Shown piece after piece: positions 26,353-34,679 of a DNA stretch of 64,000 bases. Numbering within the stretch: the stretch's first letter is position 1; each line of letters opens with the position of its first letter. The notes below the pieces were generated by a model. It did not search any database and was not told the origin of the DNA. It was given only the letters and a program-made list of their open reading frames with translations. The position numbers were made by a program, and so were the translations under genes. Source of the stretch: Pseudomonas hydrolytica (lineage in GTDB: Bacteria > Pseudomonadota > Gammaproteobacteria > Pseudomonadales > Pseudomonadaceae); contig NZ_CP099397.1 in NCBI RefSeq assembly GCF_021495345.1, positions 4,719,001 to 4,783,000 on the forward strand, given 5' to 3'.

Positions 26353-28383
26353 TCAGTCGAGCCTGAAGCGACCGGTGTTCTGCGCCAGGCCCTCGCTGCC
26401 GCGGCGCAACTGCTCGGCTGCACTGCTCACCGCCTGAGCGCCATCGAGCAACTGGCCGGCGGCCTGATCGACCTGCTGGATATTGCCACTGACCTCGTCG
26501 GCGGTGGCCGCCTGCTGCTCGGCGGCGGTGGCGATCTGCGCCAGGCGGTCGCTGACGCGCTGCACCGAGTCAACGATGTTCTGCAGTTCGTCGCCCATGG
26601 CCAGGACGCTGCCGATGTCGCCATCGGCCTGACCGCAGGCCTCTTCCATCAGGGTGACCGACTGGCCGACCACGCGCTGCAGGTTGTCGACGGTCTGGGC
26701 GATTTCCTGGGTCGAATCCTGGGTGCGCTTGGACAGCGAGCGCACCTCGTCGGCGACCACGGCGAAGCCGCGTCCGGCCTCACCGGCGCGGGCCGCCTCG
26801 ATGGCCGCGTTGAGCGCCAGCAGGTTGGTCTGCTCGGCAATGCCCTTGATCACTTCCACTACCCGATTGATCTGCTGGGTCTGCTCGCGCAGCTGCTGCA
26901 GGGCGGCGGCGCTGTCGCCGAGGCGACTGCTCAGCTGACGCATGCTGGCACTGGTGCGCTCGCTGCGCTGGTTGCTGCTCATGGCCACCTCGCGAGTCTG
27001 CTGGGCCTCCACGGCCGCCTGCTCGCAGCTCTGCGCCACGCTCTGTGCGGTGGCGGCCATCTGCGTGGCGGCCGTGGCGATCTGGCTCATCTGCGCCTGC
27101 TGCTGTTCGACGGCGTCCAGCGCATCGCGCGCCTGGCCGCCAAGCAGCTGCACCGTGGCGTCGAGCTGCCGGCTTTCACGGTTGACGCCCTGCAGCGAAT
27201 CGCGCATCTGCTCGACCGCGGTGTTCAGCGCCTGGGCGATGGCGGCCAGATCGTCACGCCCGTTGACCTGCATGTGCACGCGCAGGTCGCCGTCACGCAG
27301 GCCGCGCGCCGCGTCGATGATACGGGTGGTGCCGAGGCGGATCGAGGCGTTGAGACACAGCAGCACGTAGAGCGCCAGCACGGTCAGCAGGCTGAAGGCG
27401 CCGATCACTTCGATCATCGAGCTCAGCGACTCCTGTCGATACTCGCCGAGGCTGGCGGTGAACTGCCGGTAGACCGCCTGCTGCAGGCCGTGCAGCTGCC
27501 CCTCCAGCGCCTCCACACGCTGCACGAACTGCTCGGGCGTGAGGGCCATGGGGCTGGCCTCGAACATGTCGCGGTCGATCTGCTGGAGGAAATCGTCGAA
27601 TGCCGCGAGCGCGCTTTCGAACGGCGCGCCGAGCTGACGCATGGTCTGCGGCGCCTCGCGCGACAGGGTGGTCTGCGCCTTGACCAGTTGCGCACGCTGC
27701 TCGTCCAGGCTGCGCCGCAGGTCACGGATCAGCACCCTGCTCTGCAGGGTGAAATGCTGCGACACCACCGCGCCATGCCCCTGGGCGGCAAAGGTGCCGA
27801 GCTGTTCGAGCAGGCGCGGCAGGATGTAGGTGACCTGCTCCATCATCAGGTAGGTATCCAGACGTGGATCGAGGATCAGGCCGCTGTCGGTGGCCACCTG
27901 CTCGCGCAGGGCGATCAGGTACAGCAGCGCCCTCTGGTAGCGCTCCAGCGCGTCGGGCAGGGCCACCTTGCCCAGCCCTGCCGCACGCAGGCTGTCACGC
28001 TCACCTTGCAGGGACTGAAAATGCTGGCGCGCCTGCTCGCTGATCAGGCTACTTTGCAAGGGCTCGGCTGCCGCCTGCAGGGCCTGGTCGAGCTGCGCCT
28101 CACGCTGTTGCAGCAGCCCTTCGGCGGCCTTTTCGGTGCCTTTCCAGCGCGCCAGCAGGGTGCGCTGGGCGATCAGCTCCTGCTGCACCGTTGCCATTCG
28201 CTCCAGGGCCTGAGCGCCCTCGACTTCCTGATCGACCGATTGCAGGCGGGCCCGGTAATCGCTGCTGATTACCCACAAGGCGTAGCCCAGCGGCAATGCG
28301 AACAACAGGAACACCAGCTGGAACTTGTGGGCAAAACTGAAACGCTGTAGCAGCCGTACACCCGGCTCGAGTACTCCCGTCAT
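26353..28383 (-). CDS. Methyl-accepting chemotaxis protein
   Basis: 676 residues: TM1 (about 20-40), a long helical periplasmic ligand domain (about 42-325) rich in glutamine and leucine, TM2 (about 327-350), HAMP, and a cytoplasmic signalling domain with the highly conserved hairpin tip [19 protein letters not shown]. The large helical sensor module suggests a four-helix-bundle or HBM-type ligand domain, but the ligand is unknown. It should couple to CheA/CheW at the pole. There is no chemotaxis operon nearby, so it is an orphan receptor. A GAGG site precedes the ATG at 28383. Confidence 0.92.
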   Translation of the reverse strand: MTGVLEPGVRLLQRFSFAHKFQLVFLLFALPLGYALWVISSDYRARLQSVDQEVEGAQALERMATVQQELIAQRTLLARWKGTEKAAEGLLQQREAQLDQALQAAAEPLQSSLISEQARQHFQSLQGERDSLRAAGLGKVALPDALERYQRALLYLIALREQVATDSGLILDPRLDTYLMMEQVTYILPRLLEQLGTFAAQGHGAVVSQHFTLQSRVLIRDLRRSLDEQRAQLVKAQTTLSREAPQTMRQLGAPFESALAAFDDFLQQIDRDMFEASPMALTPEQFVQRVEALEGQLHGLQQAVYRQFTASLGEYRQESLSSMIEVIGAFSLLTVLALYVLLCLNASIRLGTTRIIDAARGLRDGDLRVHMQVNGRDDLAAIAQALNTAVEQMRDSLQGVNRESRQLDATVQLLGGQARDALDAVEQQQAQMSQIATAATQMAATAQSVAQSCEQAAVEAQQTREVAMSSNQRSERTSASMRQLSSRLGDSAAALQQLREQTQQINRVVEVIKGIAEQTNLLALNAAIEAARAGEAGRGFAVVADEVRSLSKRTQDSTQEIAQTVDNLQRVVGQSVTLMEEACGQADGDIGSVLAMGDELQNIVDSVQRVSDRLAQIATAAEQQAATADEVSGNIQQVDQAAGQLLDGAQAVSSAAEQLRRGSEGLAQNTGRFRLD

Positions 28384-28543
28384 TGCGACACCTCAGCGAC
28401 CTAAAGGGCCTACAGGCCTGGCGAAGAATTGCACTTAGCAAAAAGCAGGCCCGCTGCCGCTCAACCAGAAGGGCATCACGGGGCACTCGCGTCGAGTGTA
28501 CTGGCCAATGAGTATCAGCCTTTTCCGAAATGCGACAATTAAC

Positions 28544-29056
28544 TCAGCATTGTGGACGGTCGCGGGTGTAGCGCTCCGCCGGATCCACTGCCGCACCAAG
28601 ATCGCGCATGGCACTGGCACCGATCAGTAGAGGGTAGCGGAAGGTGCTGCGGTCGGTGAGATTGACTTCGATGGTGCGTTTCTCGTCGCCCAGGCAGATC
28701 GGCATCTCGATCACCGGACGCTGCGAATAGGCCACCTCGGCCGGGGCCGGCGCATCCGACTCCTCGCTGCGTTTCTTGATCTCGGCGATGCGGATCAGGG
28801 GGTGCTCGTAAAGGGTGTCGTCGGCCCCCTCCACCGCCAGGCGAAAGCGCACCCAATCCTCGCCGTCGCGCTTGAACGGCTCGATATCTTTGGCCGACAG
28901 GGACGCGGTCATCGCACCGGTGTCCATCTTGGCCTTGAGGGTCTGGCCCAGGGCGGGCAGTTTGATCAGCTCGTAGCGGCCGTAGAGATCGGGTTGCTGA
29001 TTGGCCATGGTCGGCAGGCTGACGGCGGCGGCCAGCAGAAGCAGGGCGTATTTCAA
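28544..29056 (-). CDS. Exported retropepsin-like protein (PF05618 type)
   Basis: 170 residues. A signal peptide (about 1-18) precedes a domain with the aspartic-protease-like motif KMDTGAMTASLSA (D45-T-G) and the partner motif LIGASAMRDLG, typical of the family often mislabelled ATP-dependent zinc protease. The start is a TTG: AGGAG lies 8 nt upstream and the signal sequence begins directly after it. Active-site Asp is present, so proteolysis is possible, but no substrate is known. It lies between the chemoreceptor and the HD-GYP gene, all on the minus strand. Confidence 0.78.
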   Translation of the reverse strand: MKYALLLLAAAVSLPTMANQQPDLYGRYELIKLPALGQTLKAKMDTGAMTASLSAKDIEPFKRDGEDWVRFRLAVEGADDTLYEHPLIRIAEIKKRSEESDAPAPAEVAYSQRPVIEMPICLGDEKRTIEVNLTDRSTFRYPLLIGASAMRDLGAAVDPAERYTRDRPQC

Positions 29057-29138
29057 AACGGGGCACTCCTGTGCAGGGGAAGTCCCGTTTTCCGACTGCA
29101 GCAGGCCCGTGGTGTTCCCCTTGCGGGATTACAAAGGA

Positions 29139-30377
29139 TTACCGCCGGCGTGGCTGGGGCGTGCCGCTCCACAGTTCCTCGAGGTGTTCGAAGCCCCAGG
29201 CCGCCGCCGATTCCCGCCCGACGATGCGATCCTGGGCTGTCGGCTTGCTCAGGTCGATCACCACCGGCGGGATCGGCAGCTTCGACTTGGCCAGGAAGAA
29301 CGCCTTGACCCTGGGCACCAGCAGCGACTTGGCATTCTGCTCCAGCACCACCGCCAGGCGACCGCTTTCCAGGCGCACCAGCGAACCGACCGGGTATATG
29401 CCGACGGTCTTGACGAAGGCCTGGAACACGCCCTCGTCGAAGTGCCCCTTCCACTCGGCCATCTTGCGGATCGATTCGGCCGGGTCCCACCCCGCCTTGT
29501 AGGGACGATTGGAGGTGATGGCGTCGTAAACGTCGCACACGGCGCCCATTCTGGCGAACAGGCTGATCTGCTCGCCCTGCAGACCATGCGGGTAACCGCT
29601 GCCATCGACCTTTTCATGGTGGTGCAGGCAGACATCCAGCACCAGTGCGCTGACCTGCTTGCCGGAGATAAGGATCTCGCCGCCGGCTTCGGGATGGCGG
29701 CGCACCGCCGAGAACTCGGCATCGTTGAGCTTGCCGGGCTTGTTCAGCACGTCCTGATCGATCGCCATCTTGCCCACATCGTGCAACAGCCCGGCCAGTC
29801 CGGCCTCGCGTACCGCGCCCTCACCGAGACCGAGCTGGCGCGCCAGGGCGATCATCAGCGCACAGACCGCCACCGAATGCATGTAGGTGTATTCATCGGC
29901 ATGCTTGAGGCGCGCCAGGCTGATCAGGGCGCTGGGGTGGCGCAGCACCGACTCGGAAATCTCCGTGACCAGCGACTCTGCCTGGCCGAAGTCCAGCGCA
30001 CGCCCCATGCGTGCATCGCTGAACATGCTCAGCACGGCCTCCTTGGAGCGCGCGCAGACCTTGGCTGCGCGTTCCAGTTCGACATCCATGGCGACCACGG
30101 GCGGACTGCGCCGGCGCTCTACCGCGGCCATCAGCGTGGCCTCGATCTCCTGCTGCGCCTCGGCCTCGCTGCTGGCCTGGGCCCCGGCTGCGACGTCCAG
30201 GCCCTTGCTGACGTCGATCCACAGCTCGCCGATGCTGCTGGCCTGAATGCGCTGCAGGTCCTGCTGCGTCTCGAGCAGAAACTTGGATTTCCAGAACGGA
30301 TGGTCCATCCATGAACCGCAGAATTCCTGGATATACATACCGACTCGCAGATCGGCCACGGCGATGCGTTTTAACAT
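29139..30377 (-). CDS. HD-GYP domain protein, probable c-di-GMP phosphodiesterase
   Basis: 412 residues: an N-terminal DUF3391 domain (about 1-135, LRVGMYIQEF) and an HD-GYP domain (about 150-340) with HDVGK and the diagnostic HHEKVDGSGYPHGL. Family members hydrolyse cyclic di-GMP to GMP with a bimetal centre; the metal-binding histidines and aspartates are intact. No transmembrane segment or receiver domain is present, so the input is probably cytosolic. It is transcribed divergently from the acyltransferase across a 177-bp region. Its ribosome site is weak (GTGGA). Confidence 0.88.
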   Translation of the reverse strand: MLKRIAVADLRVGMYIQEFCGSWMDHPFWKSKFLLETQQDLQRIQASSIGELWIDVSKGLDVAAGAQASSEAEAQQEIEATLMAAVERRRSPPVVAMDVELERAAKVCARSKEAVLSMFSDARMGRALDFGQAESLVTEISESVLRHPSALISLARLKHADEYTYMHSVAVCALMIALARQLGLGEGAVREAGLAGLLHDVGKMAIDQDVLNKPGKLNDAEFSAVRRHPEAGGEILISGKQVSALVLDVCLHHHEKVDGSGYPHGLQGEQISLFARMGAVCDVYDAITSNRPYKAGWDPAESIRKMAEWKGHFDEGVFQAFVKTVGIYPVGSLVRLESGRLAVVLEQNAKSLLVPRVKAFFLAKSKLPIPPVVIDLSKPTAQDRIVGRESAAAWGFEHLEELWSGTPQPRRR

Positions 30378-30496
30378 CGAAACTGTCCACCCAGAGTTGC
30401 CGAAGCGCTCCGCCCCGACGGCGCAACAGGGCCGGAGAGAGCGGTTACAGCATCGACACTCCCAAGAGAAATGGCCATAGGCCAGTAGTCGCGATT

Positions 30497-30525
30497 TTGA
30501 GACAAAATCTTCCGGTGCTTATGAT
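30497..30525 (+). promoter_or_regulatory. Sigma-70 type promoter of the acyltransferase gene
   Basis: TTGAGA and TATGAT are separated by exactly 17 bp, 30 bp upstream of the ATG. Confidence 0.7.
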
Positions 30526-30554
30526 GGCCCCTTCGCGCCCGCCAAGGAGTTGAT

Positions 30555-31445
30555 ATGCGTCCCCTGCTGACCGGCCTGTTCAATATAGCCCTGCTGCTGA
30601 CCAATACCCTGCTGCTGATCGGCCCGCTGCTGCTGATCGCCCTGGCCAAGTTCGTGCTTCCCGGCCAGGGCGCACGCGACGCCTGTTCGCGCGGCGTGAT
30701 GTGGGTGGCCGAGTTCTGGGCAGAAAACTGCAAGCGCATCTTCGCCCTGACCACCCCGACCCACTGGGACATCCGCGGCAACGCCGAGCTGCGCAGCGAC
30801 CGCTCCTACCTGGTAATCAGCAACCACCAGTCCTGGGTCGACATTCCCGCGCTGGTGCAGGCGTTCAACCGCAAGACGCCCTACTTCAAGTTCTTCCTCA
30901 AGCAGCAACTGATCTGGGTGCCCTTTCTCGGCCTGGCCTTCTGGGCGCTGGACTACCCCTTCATGAAGCGCTATTCGAAGGCCTTCCTGGCGAAGAATCC
31001 GCACATGCAGGGCAAGGATCTGCAGATCACCAAGGCCGCCTGCGAGAAGTTCAAGCGCCTGCCCGTGACCGTGGTCAACTACCTCGAAGGCACTCGTTTC
31101 ACCCCGGTCAAGCAGGCGCAGCAGGGCTCGCCCTACCAGTACCTGCTCAAGCCCAAGGCCGGCGGCGTGGCCTTCGTGCTCGCCGCCCTGGGCGAGCAGA
31201 TCGATGCCGTGCTGGACGTCACCCTGGTCTACCCCGGCAAGCAGGTGCCGGGCTTCTGGGCGCTGCTCAGCGGCCAGGTACCGCGGGTGATCGTCGATAT
31301 TCAGACACGCGAGCTGGACCCGGCGCTGTGGCAGGGCGATTACGAGCAGGACGGCGAGTTTCGTCAGTACCTGCAGGGCTGGGTGACGCAGCTTTGGCAG
31401 GACAAGGATTCCCGTATCGCGCAACTGCGCGCCGAGGCTGATTGA
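30555..31445 (+). CDS. Membrane 1-acylglycerol-phosphate acyltransferase-like protein (YihG type)
   Basis: 296 residues. An N-terminal hydrophobic segment (about 8-33) is followed by the PlsC-type motif NHQSWVD (catalytic H91, D96) and the second motif VVNYLEGTRFTP. Length and motif spacing resemble E. coli YihG/YihG-like acyltransferases, which add acyl chains to lysophosphatidic acid or related lysophospholipids at the inner membrane. Which lipid is used here cannot be told. It is monocistronic, driven by the promoter at 30497. The AAGGAG site stands 5 nt before the ATG. Confidence 0.85.
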   Translation: MRPLLTGLFNIALLLTNTLLLIGPLLLIALAKFVLPGQGARDACSRGVMWVAEFWAENCKRIFALTTPTHWDIRGNAELRSDRSYLVISNHQSWVDIPALVQAFNRKTPYFKFFLKQQLIWVPFLGLAFWALDYPFMKRYSKAFLAKNPHMQGKDLQITKAACEKFKRLPVTVVNYLEGTRFTPVKQAQQGSPYQYLLKPKAGGVAFVLAALGEQIDAVLDVTLVYPGKQVPGFWALLSGQVPRVIVDIQTRELDPALWQGDYEQDGEFRQYLQGWVTQLWQDKDSRIAQLRAEAD

Positions 31446-31454
31446 GGCCAGACA

Positions 31455-31478
31455 GAAAAAGGGAGCCCGCAGGCTCCC
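31455..31478 (-). terminator. Terminator downstream of fdhA
   Basis: GGGAGCC and GGCTCCC (31461-31478) form a stem; read on the minus strand it is followed by TTTTT. It may also serve the convergent acyltransferase transcript, though without a plus-strand T-run. Confidence 0.75.
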
Positions 31479-31520
31479 GAAAGAAGGCGCGGACCAATGC
31501 GCCTAGGCCGTGAAACTGGC

Positions 31521-31567
31521 GTTGCCCGGATGGAGCCAGGGGGACGCTCCCCGCGACTCTCATCCGG
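31521..31567. repeat. REP-like element, degenerate
   Basis: GCCCGGATGGAGCC and CTCATCCGGCC bracket an inner GGGGGACGCTCCCC hairpin; related to the GTAGCCCGGATGCAATCC family at 8753 and 59311. Confidence 0.55.
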
Positions 31568-31575
31568 CCAAGGCA

Positions 31576-32775
31576 TCAGGCAGCGCTGAACATCTTGTGC
31601 GGGTCGATGACGAATTTCTTCGGCACGCCTGCGTCGAACTCGCCGTAACCGCGCGGTGCGTCGTCCAGGCTGATGACCTGTACGCCGACGATCTCCGCGA
31701 TGTTGAGGCGATCCCACATGATGGCCTGCATCAGTGCGCGGTTGTACTTCATCACCGGGGTCTGGCCGGTGTGGAAGCTGTGCGACTTGGCCCAGCCGAG
31801 GCCGAAGCGGATGCTCAGGCTGCCCATCTTCGCCGCGGCGTCCACCGCGCCCGGGTCTTCGGTGACGTACAGACCGGGGATGCCGATCTTGCCGGCGACG
31901 CGGGTGACCTGCATCAGCGAGTTGAGTACGGTGGCCGGGGCCTCGTGCTTGACACCTTCGTGACCATGACCACGGGCCTCGAAGCCCACACAGTCGATGG
32001 CGCAATCGACTTCCGGCTCGCCCAGCAGCGCAGCGATCTGCTCATGCAGCGGGGTGTCCAGCGACAGGTCGGCGATCTCGAAGCCCTGCGCCTTGGCATG
32101 GGCCAGACGGGCCGGGTTGAGGTCACCAACGATGACCACGGCAGCGCCGAGCAGACGCGCCGAGGCGGCGGCAGCCAGACCGACCGGGCCAGCACCGGCG
32201 ACGTAGACGGTGGAGCCCGGGCCGACGCCAGCGGTGACCGCGCCGTGGTAACCGGTAGGCAGAATGTCGGACAGGCAGGTCAGGTCACGGATCTTCTCCA
32301 TGGCCTTGTCGCGATCCGGCAGCTTGAGCAGGTTGAAGTCGGCGTAGGGCACCAGCACGTATTCGGCCTGGCCACCGGTCCAGTCGCCCATGTCGACGTA
32401 GCCGTAGGCACCGCCGGCACGCGCCGGGTTGACGGTCAGGCAGACGCCGGTGTGCTGTTCCTTGCAGCTGCGGCAGCGACCGCAGGCGACGTTGAAGGGC
32501 ACCGAAACCAGATCGCCGATCTGCAGACGCTCGACGTCGCGGCCCTTCTCGATCACCTCGCCGGTGATCTCGTGGCCCAGAACCAGGCCGACCTGAGCGG
32601 TGGTACGACCGCGCACCATGTGCTGGTCGGAGCCGCAGATATTGGTGGAAACGACTTTCAGGATGACCCCGTGCTCGATCTTCTTACCACGCGGGTCCTG
32701 CATTTTCGGGTAGTCGATCTTCTGCACTTCGACCTTGCCCGCGCCGAGGTAAACCACACCACGATTATCAGACAT
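31576..32775 (-). CDS. fdhA: Glutathione-independent formaldehyde dehydrogenase
   Basis: 399 residues from the ATG at 32775 (GGAGAG site 8 nt upstream), exactly the length of the P. putida enzyme. It is a zinc-dependent medium-chain dehydrogenase: catalytic zinc cysteine in STNICGSDQH, GHE motif, structural zinc cluster CGRCRSCKEQHTGVC, and the NAD-binding glycine motif VAGAGPVGLAAA. It oxidises formaldehyde to formate with NAD and needs no glutathione. In the betaine pathway it removes formaldehyde released by demethylation of glycine betaine and dimethylglycine. It is the last gene of the minus-strand sox/purU series. Confidence 0.95.
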   Translation of the reverse strand: MSDNRGVVYLGAGKVEVQKIDYPKMQDPRGKKIEHGVILKVVSTNICGSDQHMVRGRTTAQVGLVLGHEITGEVIEKGRDVERLQIGDLVSVPFNVACGRCRSCKEQHTGVCLTVNPARAGGAYGYVDMGDWTGGQAEYVLVPYADFNLLKLPDRDKAMEKIRDLTCLSDILPTGYHGAVTAGVGPGSTVYVAGAGPVGLAAAASARLLGAAVVIVGDLNPARLAHAKAQGFEIADLSLDTPLHEQIAALLGEPEVDCAIDCVGFEARGHGHEGVKHEAPATVLNSLMQVTRVAGKIGIPGLYVTEDPGAVDAAAKMGSLSIRFGLGWAKSHSFHTGQTPVMKYNRALMQAIMWDRLNIAEIVGVQVISLDDAPRGYGEFDAGVPKKFVIDPHKMFSAA

Positions 32776-32895
32776 GCGTAACTCTCCTCTTTCTTGTTGT
32801 GGACACAAGACGCGACCGGCGGCCGCGCGGCCTTGCACTGGAGCTTCTTTCGTCTGTTGCCGGACACCGCCGGTAAAACCTGGCAGGGCGGGTTC

Positions 32896-32917
32896 CGTAG
32901 GGTGCGCCATGCGCACC
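32896..32917. repeat. GTAGGGTGCGC-type intergenic palindrome
   Basis: CGTAGGGTGCGCCATGCGCA followed by CC; same family as at 3652 and 12961. Confidence 0.75.
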
Positions 32918-32999
32918 GATGTTCCTGTGTTGACTGCCGGTGCGCGCACCGAATGGCGACCATAGGGTGGGCCTAGCGACGTTCCGCTTCTGCCCATCG

Positions 33000-33024
33000 A
33001 AAAAGCATGTGGGCTGAAGCCCAC
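33000..33024 (-). terminator. Possible terminator after purU
   Basis: GTGGGCT and AGCCCAC pair (33009-33024) and a run of five T follows about 4 nt later on the minus strand. It would separate purU from fdhA. Confidence 0.5.
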
Positions 33025-33046
33025 CCCACGCGACTGCGATTGCCCC

Positions 33047-33910
33047 TCAGGCGTTGAGCACCACCGTACGGTTGGCGTTGAGGAATACACGGCGGTCGAT
33101 GTGATAACCGACTGCGCGCGCCAGGGTCAGGCACTCGATGTCGCGGCCCTTGGCGATCAGGTCTTCGGGGTAGTGGGCGTGGTCCACCGCCTCCACGCCC
33201 TGGGCGATGATCGGGCCCTCGTCGAGGTGGTCGTTGACGTAGTGCGCGGTGGCGCCGACCAGCTTGACGCCCTTCTGATAGGCCTGGTGGTAGGGCTTGG
33301 CGCCCTTGAAGCCGGGCAGCAGCGAGTGGTGGATATTGATCGCCCAGCCGTCCAGCCTGCGGCACAGCTCGGGCGACAGCACCTGCATGTAGCGGGCGAG
33401 CACCACCAGCTCCGCGCCGGTCTCTTCGATCACCTGCAACACCTTGCGCTCCTGCGCCGGCTTGTCGGCCGGGTCGAGCGGGAAGTGGTGATAGGGAATG
33501 CCGTGCCAGCGCGCCAGCGGCTCGAGATCCGGGTGATTGGACACCACCGCCACCACGTCCATGGCCAGCTGACCAATGCGCTGGCGATAGAGCAGATCGT
33601 TCAGGCAGTGGTCGGCCTTGGACACCATCAGCACCACCTTGGCCCGGTAACCCGGCGGGGTCAGCTCGACCTGCATGGCGAAGGGCGCCAGACGCTCGGC
33701 CACCCCGGCGCGGAACGCGGCCTCGTCGAACCCCTCCGGCTGGCGGAACTCGACGCGGATGAAGAAGCGCGAGGACAGGCGGTCATCGAACGAATGGTGC
33801 TCGGTGACGTAGCAGCGCTGCTCGAACAGAAAGCGCGTCACCGCGTCCACCGTGCCGAGCACGCTCGGGCAGTGGGCGGTGAGGATCCAGGTGTCGGGGG
33901 TGCGGCTCAT
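33047..33910 (-). CDS. purU: Formyltetrahydrofolate deformylase
   Basis: 287 residues: an N-terminal ACT domain (about 6-85) and a formyltransferase-like hydrolase domain with NIHHSLLPGFKGAKPYHQAY and GATAHYVNDHLDEGPII, which supply the catalytic Asn, His and Asp. It releases formate from 10-formyl-THF and regenerates THF. In this cluster it balances the folate one-carbon pool produced by sarcosine oxidase and GlyA. It lies 139 bp downstream of soxG with a GAGAGGGG-type palindrome in between. Confidence 0.93.
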   Translation of the reverse strand: MSRTPDTWILTAHCPSVLGTVDAVTRFLFEQRCYVTEHHSFDDRLSSRFFIRVEFRQPEGFDEAAFRAGVAERLAPFAMQVELTPPGYRAKVVLMVSKADHCLNDLLYRQRIGQLAMDVVAVVSNHPDLEPLARWHGIPYHHFPLDPADKPAQERKVLQVIEETGAELVVLARYMQVLSPELCRRLDGWAINIHHSLLPGFKGAKPYHQAYQKGVKLVGATAHYVNDHLDEGPIIAQGVEAVDHAHYPEDLIAKGRDIECLTLARAVGYHIDRRVFLNANRTVVLNA

Positions 33911-33931
33911 AATAGACTCCGATGATTTTCA

Positions 33932-34032
33932 CCCCTCTCCCGCCTGCGGGAGAGGGGCCTGGGGAGAGGGCCGCCGGAACAACGCAATCCGCTCTTCCCC
34001 TCTCCCCAACCCTCTCCCCAAAGGGGAGAGGG
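33932..34032. repeat. CCCCTCTCCCGC palindrome element, purU-soxG junction
   Basis: CCCCTCTCCCGC and GCGGGAGAGGGG (33932-33957) form a perfect hairpin; a second, looser one follows to 34032. Copies occur at 38073-38177 and 39477-39502. Confidence 0.85.
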
Positions 34033-34049
34033 AGCCGTTCGTGTCAGCT

Positions 34050-34679
34050 TCAGGCCTCGACCGCCAACCCATACTCCGCGCTGGCATCCTGCAGCCACAG
34101 CCAGAAGTAGTCGGAGAAGCTGCGGCGGACCAGCAGTTCCCAGGTTTCCTCGCCCGTGTGGCGAATCACCAGCTGCGACTTGGCGAACACCGTACCCACC
34201 GCCTTGCCCACCGGAAAGTTGCTCGGGTGCACGTCATAGCTGGTGGACTTCATCAGCAGCTCGCGCACCTTGGGCCCGGACAGCTCCAGCAGGGTCTGCC
34301 CGCCGCTGACGTTGACCACCGAGATGTGCTGGCCGGCCAGGGCCTCGCGCAGCTTGCGCTCGACCTCGAATTCGCTGCCGCCGGGCACGATCAGCAGCCA
34401 CTCGTCCGGGCCCAGCCACTGCAGCGAGGTGTCGCCGTTGGCCACCAGGGTCAGCGCCACCGGCAGCTCCAGGCCCAGGGCCTTGTGCACGCCGCCGGCG
34501 AAGTCGGCATCGTCGGCGTCGCCACGCAGGACCAGATGGCCCAGCAGCTTCTTCTCGCGCAGCGTCACTCCGGCGCCCTTGCGGCCCTTGCCGGCCAGCT
34601 CGTGCAGGCCGGCGTGGTGCAGCGGCGATTGCCCGGCGATGTCGTCGGGGCGTTGCTTGTAGACATTGACGTTAGACAT
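34050..34679 (-). CDS. soxG: Sarcosine oxidase gamma subunit
   Basis: 209 residues from the ATG at 34679, which overlaps the soxA stop by 8 bp and has a GGGGA site before it; an upstream in-frame start would extend it needlessly into soxA. The SoxG family motifs GPDEWLLIVP, LLELSGP and SYDVHPSNFPVGK are present. It is a subunit of heterotetrameric sarcosine oxidase (SoxBDAG) and contributes to channelling of the one-carbon unit to THF. Confidence 0.93.
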   Translation of the reverse strand: MSNVNVYKQRPDDIAGQSPLHHAGLHELAGKGRKGAGVTLREKKLLGHLVLRGDADDADFAGGVHKALGLELPVALTLVANGDTSLQWLGPDEWLLIVPGGSEFEVERKLREALAGQHISVVNVSGGQTLLELSGPKVRELLMKSTSYDVHPSNFPVGKAVGTVFAKSQLVIRHTGEETWELLVRRSFSDYFWLWLQDASAEYGLAVEA